Positions 62,562 to 64,000 of a stretch of DNA of 64,000 bases are shown here, piece after piece. This stretch comes from an uncultured Pelagibacteraceae bacterium (GTDB lineage: Bacteria; Pseudomonadota; Alphaproteobacteria; Pelagibacterales; Pelagibacteraceae). The DNA lies in the NCBI GenBank assembly GCA_902551755.1, contig CACDEB010000001.1, positions 309,803 to 373,802 of the forward strand, written 5' to 3'. Made by a program: the position numbers and the translations under genes. The notes beneath the pieces are model-generated. The model searched no databases and was not told where the DNA came from. It saw nothing but the letters and a program-made list of their open reading frames with translations. Position 1 is the stretch's first letter. Every line of letters starts with the position of its first letter.

Positions 62562-63455
62562 TCAATCAAGCCAATCCTTAAATTTACTTTCATGATTCTG
62601 AATGTAATGTGGTAATTTACCTTTAGGAAATAAACTTAGTTTTCTTTTTTTTTCAGTAAACTTATTATCTGTTTTGTCTGCATACATGTCATAAATAGTT
62701 TCATTATTTCTCATTAATCTTGATATTTCTTTTAAATCAATATTTTCAACTTCAAAATCTCTGTGGTGCAAATAAGATTTTAATTTGATCTCAATATCAG
62801 CTGGACTTTTCAAATTTGAAAAATGCCAACCCCCATCATTAATGAAAATTTTATTGATATATTTTGTCTCTGAAAAAATAGTATCCAGTCTCCAAAATCC
62901 AAATTTTTTATTCTTAATGTTTCTAATCCATTGAGGTGATTTAAGATTTTTCTTTTTGCAAGCTTTTGTTCCATACCACTTAAAACCTTCAAGGTATCTA
63001 TTCAACTTATAATAAAAAATGTTTTGTTCAAAAATAACAATCTTATTTTGCACTTTTGCTACATTTAGATTTTTTAAATCTGGTATTTCATCTACATCAG
63101 ATATCATTATCAAATCATCTTCGTTAGCTTTATCTAGCCCTTTATGAATTCGATTTCTTTGAAAATTTTCTCTTTTGTGAGCATTAAAAATTAATTTATG
63201 AGATTTTAACGCTTCATCATCCTCTTTATTAACTTTTTCTAAATTTGGAGGTTCATCATCTTGTACAATGTAAATTATCTTATCTTTAAATTTGGGGTAC
63301 TTTTTAATATCAAATTTTAAATCCCTTTTTTTACCGTTGTGGTAGAATTTACTCTCAACGATGACGAAACAATCAACAGAATTTTTTAAAGAGTTCAGTC
63401 TTATGTCTAATACGGCCTCTTCATCATAAAACATAAAACAATCAAAGATTCGCAT
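62562..63455 (-). CDS. GT17-family glycosyltransferase
   Basis: 297-residue soluble protein resembling glycosyltransferase family 17, whose eukaryotic members add a bisecting GlcNAc to N-glycans. The N-terminus IFDCFMFYDEEAVLDIRLN, VDCFVIVESKFYHNG and the DDLIMISDVDEIPDL block, with its DVDE metal-binding acidic group, are the hallmark. WHFSNLKSPADIEIKLKSY is also family-like. Bacterial members are sporadic and are thought to act in polysaccharide synthesis; the real acceptor is unknown. It converges with the glycosylase gene with one base between. Confidence 0.82.
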   Translation of the reverse strand: MRIFDCFMFYDEEAVLDIRLNSLKNSVDCFVIVESKFYHNGKKRDLKFDIKKYPKFKDKIIYIVQDDEPPNLEKVNKEDDEALKSHKLIFNAHKRENFQRNRIHKGLDKANEDDLIMISDVDEIPDLKNLNVAKVQNKIVIFEQNIFYYKLNRYLEGFKWYGTKACKKKNLKSPQWIRNIKNKKFGFWRLDTIFSETKYINKIFINDGGWHFSNLKSPADIEIKLKSYLHHRDFEVENIDLKEISRLMRNNETIYDMYADKTDNKFTEKKRKLSLFPKGKLPHYIQNHESKFKDWLD

Positions 63456-63512
63456 TAAATGATTTCTAACTTATATATCTTGATATATAAATCTAAAAAT
63501 AAAAAATTTTTT

Positions 63513-64000
63513 ATGTCTAAAAAACTTATTATTGACTGGAATGAATACAATAGATCAATAGACGAGCTCGCCGTTAAGATAAGCGAAAGTGGATTTAAAC
63601 CTTCTTTTATAATCTGCATTGCACGGGGTGGCTTGAGAGTAGGGGACATACTAAGTAGAATTTTTAAAGTAAAATGTGGTTACCTTGGAGTTGAAAGCTA
63701 TTCATCAGCTGGTGAGGGAAAAGTATCCGATGTTCAAAATGAACTTACATTTGCAAGAGACTTATCTACAACAAGTAAAATTTATGGGGAAAACATTTTA
63801 GTAACTGATGATCTTATTGATACTGGTGTGACACTTGAAAAGACTTTAGATTGGCTTAAAAGCTATAAAGATTTTGAAAATAAGAAAATTACTTTTAAAT
63901 CTGCTGTTCTTTACAAAAAAGAAAAATCTGAATTTAGATCAGATTATATTGTTCATAATCTAAAAGATAACCCTTGGATTGTTTTTCCTTACGAACTGCG
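63513..64000 (+). CDS. Phosphoribosyltransferase (Gpt-like), C-terminally cut by the window edge
   Basis: Open frame from the ATG at 63513 to the window end, about 162 codons without a stop. It starts MSKKLIIDWNEYN and contains IICIARGGLRVGDILS and the PRPP-binding motif ILVTDDLIDTGVTLEKTL, with the late KDNPWIVFPYE ring-stacking region of xanthine/hypoxanthine phosphoribosyltransferases. It probably salvages purine bases; base specificity cannot be told. It is divergent from the GT17 gene over 57 bp. Confidence 0.85.
   Translation, partial: MSKKLIIDWNEYNRSIDELAVKISESGFKPSFIICIARGGLRVGDILSRIFKVKCGYLGVESYSSAGEGKVSDVQNELTFARDLSTTSKIYGENILVTDDLIDTGVTLEKTLDWLKSYKDFENKKITFKSAVLYKKEKSEFRSDYIVHNLKDNPWIVFPYEL

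Noticed and set aside
63455-63649. 64-residue minus-strand frame at the right edge
   Set aside because: It is antisense to the start of the phosphoribosyltransferase gene and spans its promoter region; no family likeness.

Overview
The window is a gapless-looking piece of a streamlined, very AT-rich alphaproteobacterial chromosome, almost certainly from the SAR11 clade (Candidatus Pelagibacter or a close relative). Reasons: strong A/T bias with lysine/asparagine/isoleucine-rich proteins; intergenic gaps of mostly 0-100 bp; ten stop/start junctions sharing one base; a class I lysyl-tRNA synthetase; a SAM-II riboswitch ahead of metX; alphaproteobacterial regulators (RegA, ChvI/ChvG); and alphaproteobacterial gene orders such as sucCDAB-lpdA and rplU-rpmA-obgE-proB-proA-nadD. 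I see no rRNA, tRNA, CRISPR, insertion sequence or prophage. No stretch above 300 bases lacks a gene; the longest gaps (about 170 bp) hold regulatory signals.

Layout. 1-10.45 kb (+): end of sdhB, mmsA, mdh, sucC, sucD, sucA, sucB, lpdA, a TCA-cycle block that also takes in (methyl)malonate semialdehyde. 10.46-13.0 kb: two divergent surface-type genes (GT-C glycosyltransferase, FkbM-like methyltransferase). 13.0-19.9 kb (+): priA and the F1 ATP synthase operon atpHAGDC. 19.9-26.4 kb (-): ribosomal-protein/Obg/proline/NAD operon ending in ctpA and rppH. 26.4-31 kb: gloB, then metX-metW under a SAM-II riboswitch, divergent from hisC-tyrA. 31-36.1 kb (-): trkH, AmpG-like permease, NlpC/P60 hydrolase, TPR-sulfotransferase. 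36.2-39.7 kb (+): lysK-pyrD and rpmB-VUT transporter. 39.7-42.8 kb (-): polyamine operon (ornithine decarboxylase, deoxyhypusine-synthase-like enzyme, agmatinase-like ureohydrolase) with a hairpin/U-tract leader. 43-44.1 kb: regA, preceded by a perfect FNR-type box, and bioY. 44.1-53.6 kb: an orphan ABC ATPase, polA, then chvI-chvG-ahcY-tsaE-amgK-murU. 53.5-64 kb: gpmA, VanZ-like protein, thermonuclease, SLT lipoprotein, an msrA-sseA-RND pump operon, an EamA permease, a base-excision glycosylase, a GT17 glycosyltransferase and a cut-off phosphoribosyltransferase.

How the parts connect. The first block feeds carbon through 2-oxoglutarate and succinyl-CoA to oxaloacetate, supplying the respiratory gradient used by the ATP synthase. 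Methionine supply (metX/metW, SAM-sensing RNA) and SAM turnover (ahcY) are both present. Cell-wall recycling recurs through the window: AmpG-like import, an NlpC/P60 hydrolase, an SLT-type lipoprotein and AmgK/MurU. The most interesting non-coding signals are the SAM-II element, the polyamine-operon leader, the FNR-type box before regA and the dyad before chvI. I found no wholly unknown multigene system; the best leads are these regulatory elements and the missing members of otherwise conserved gene strings.
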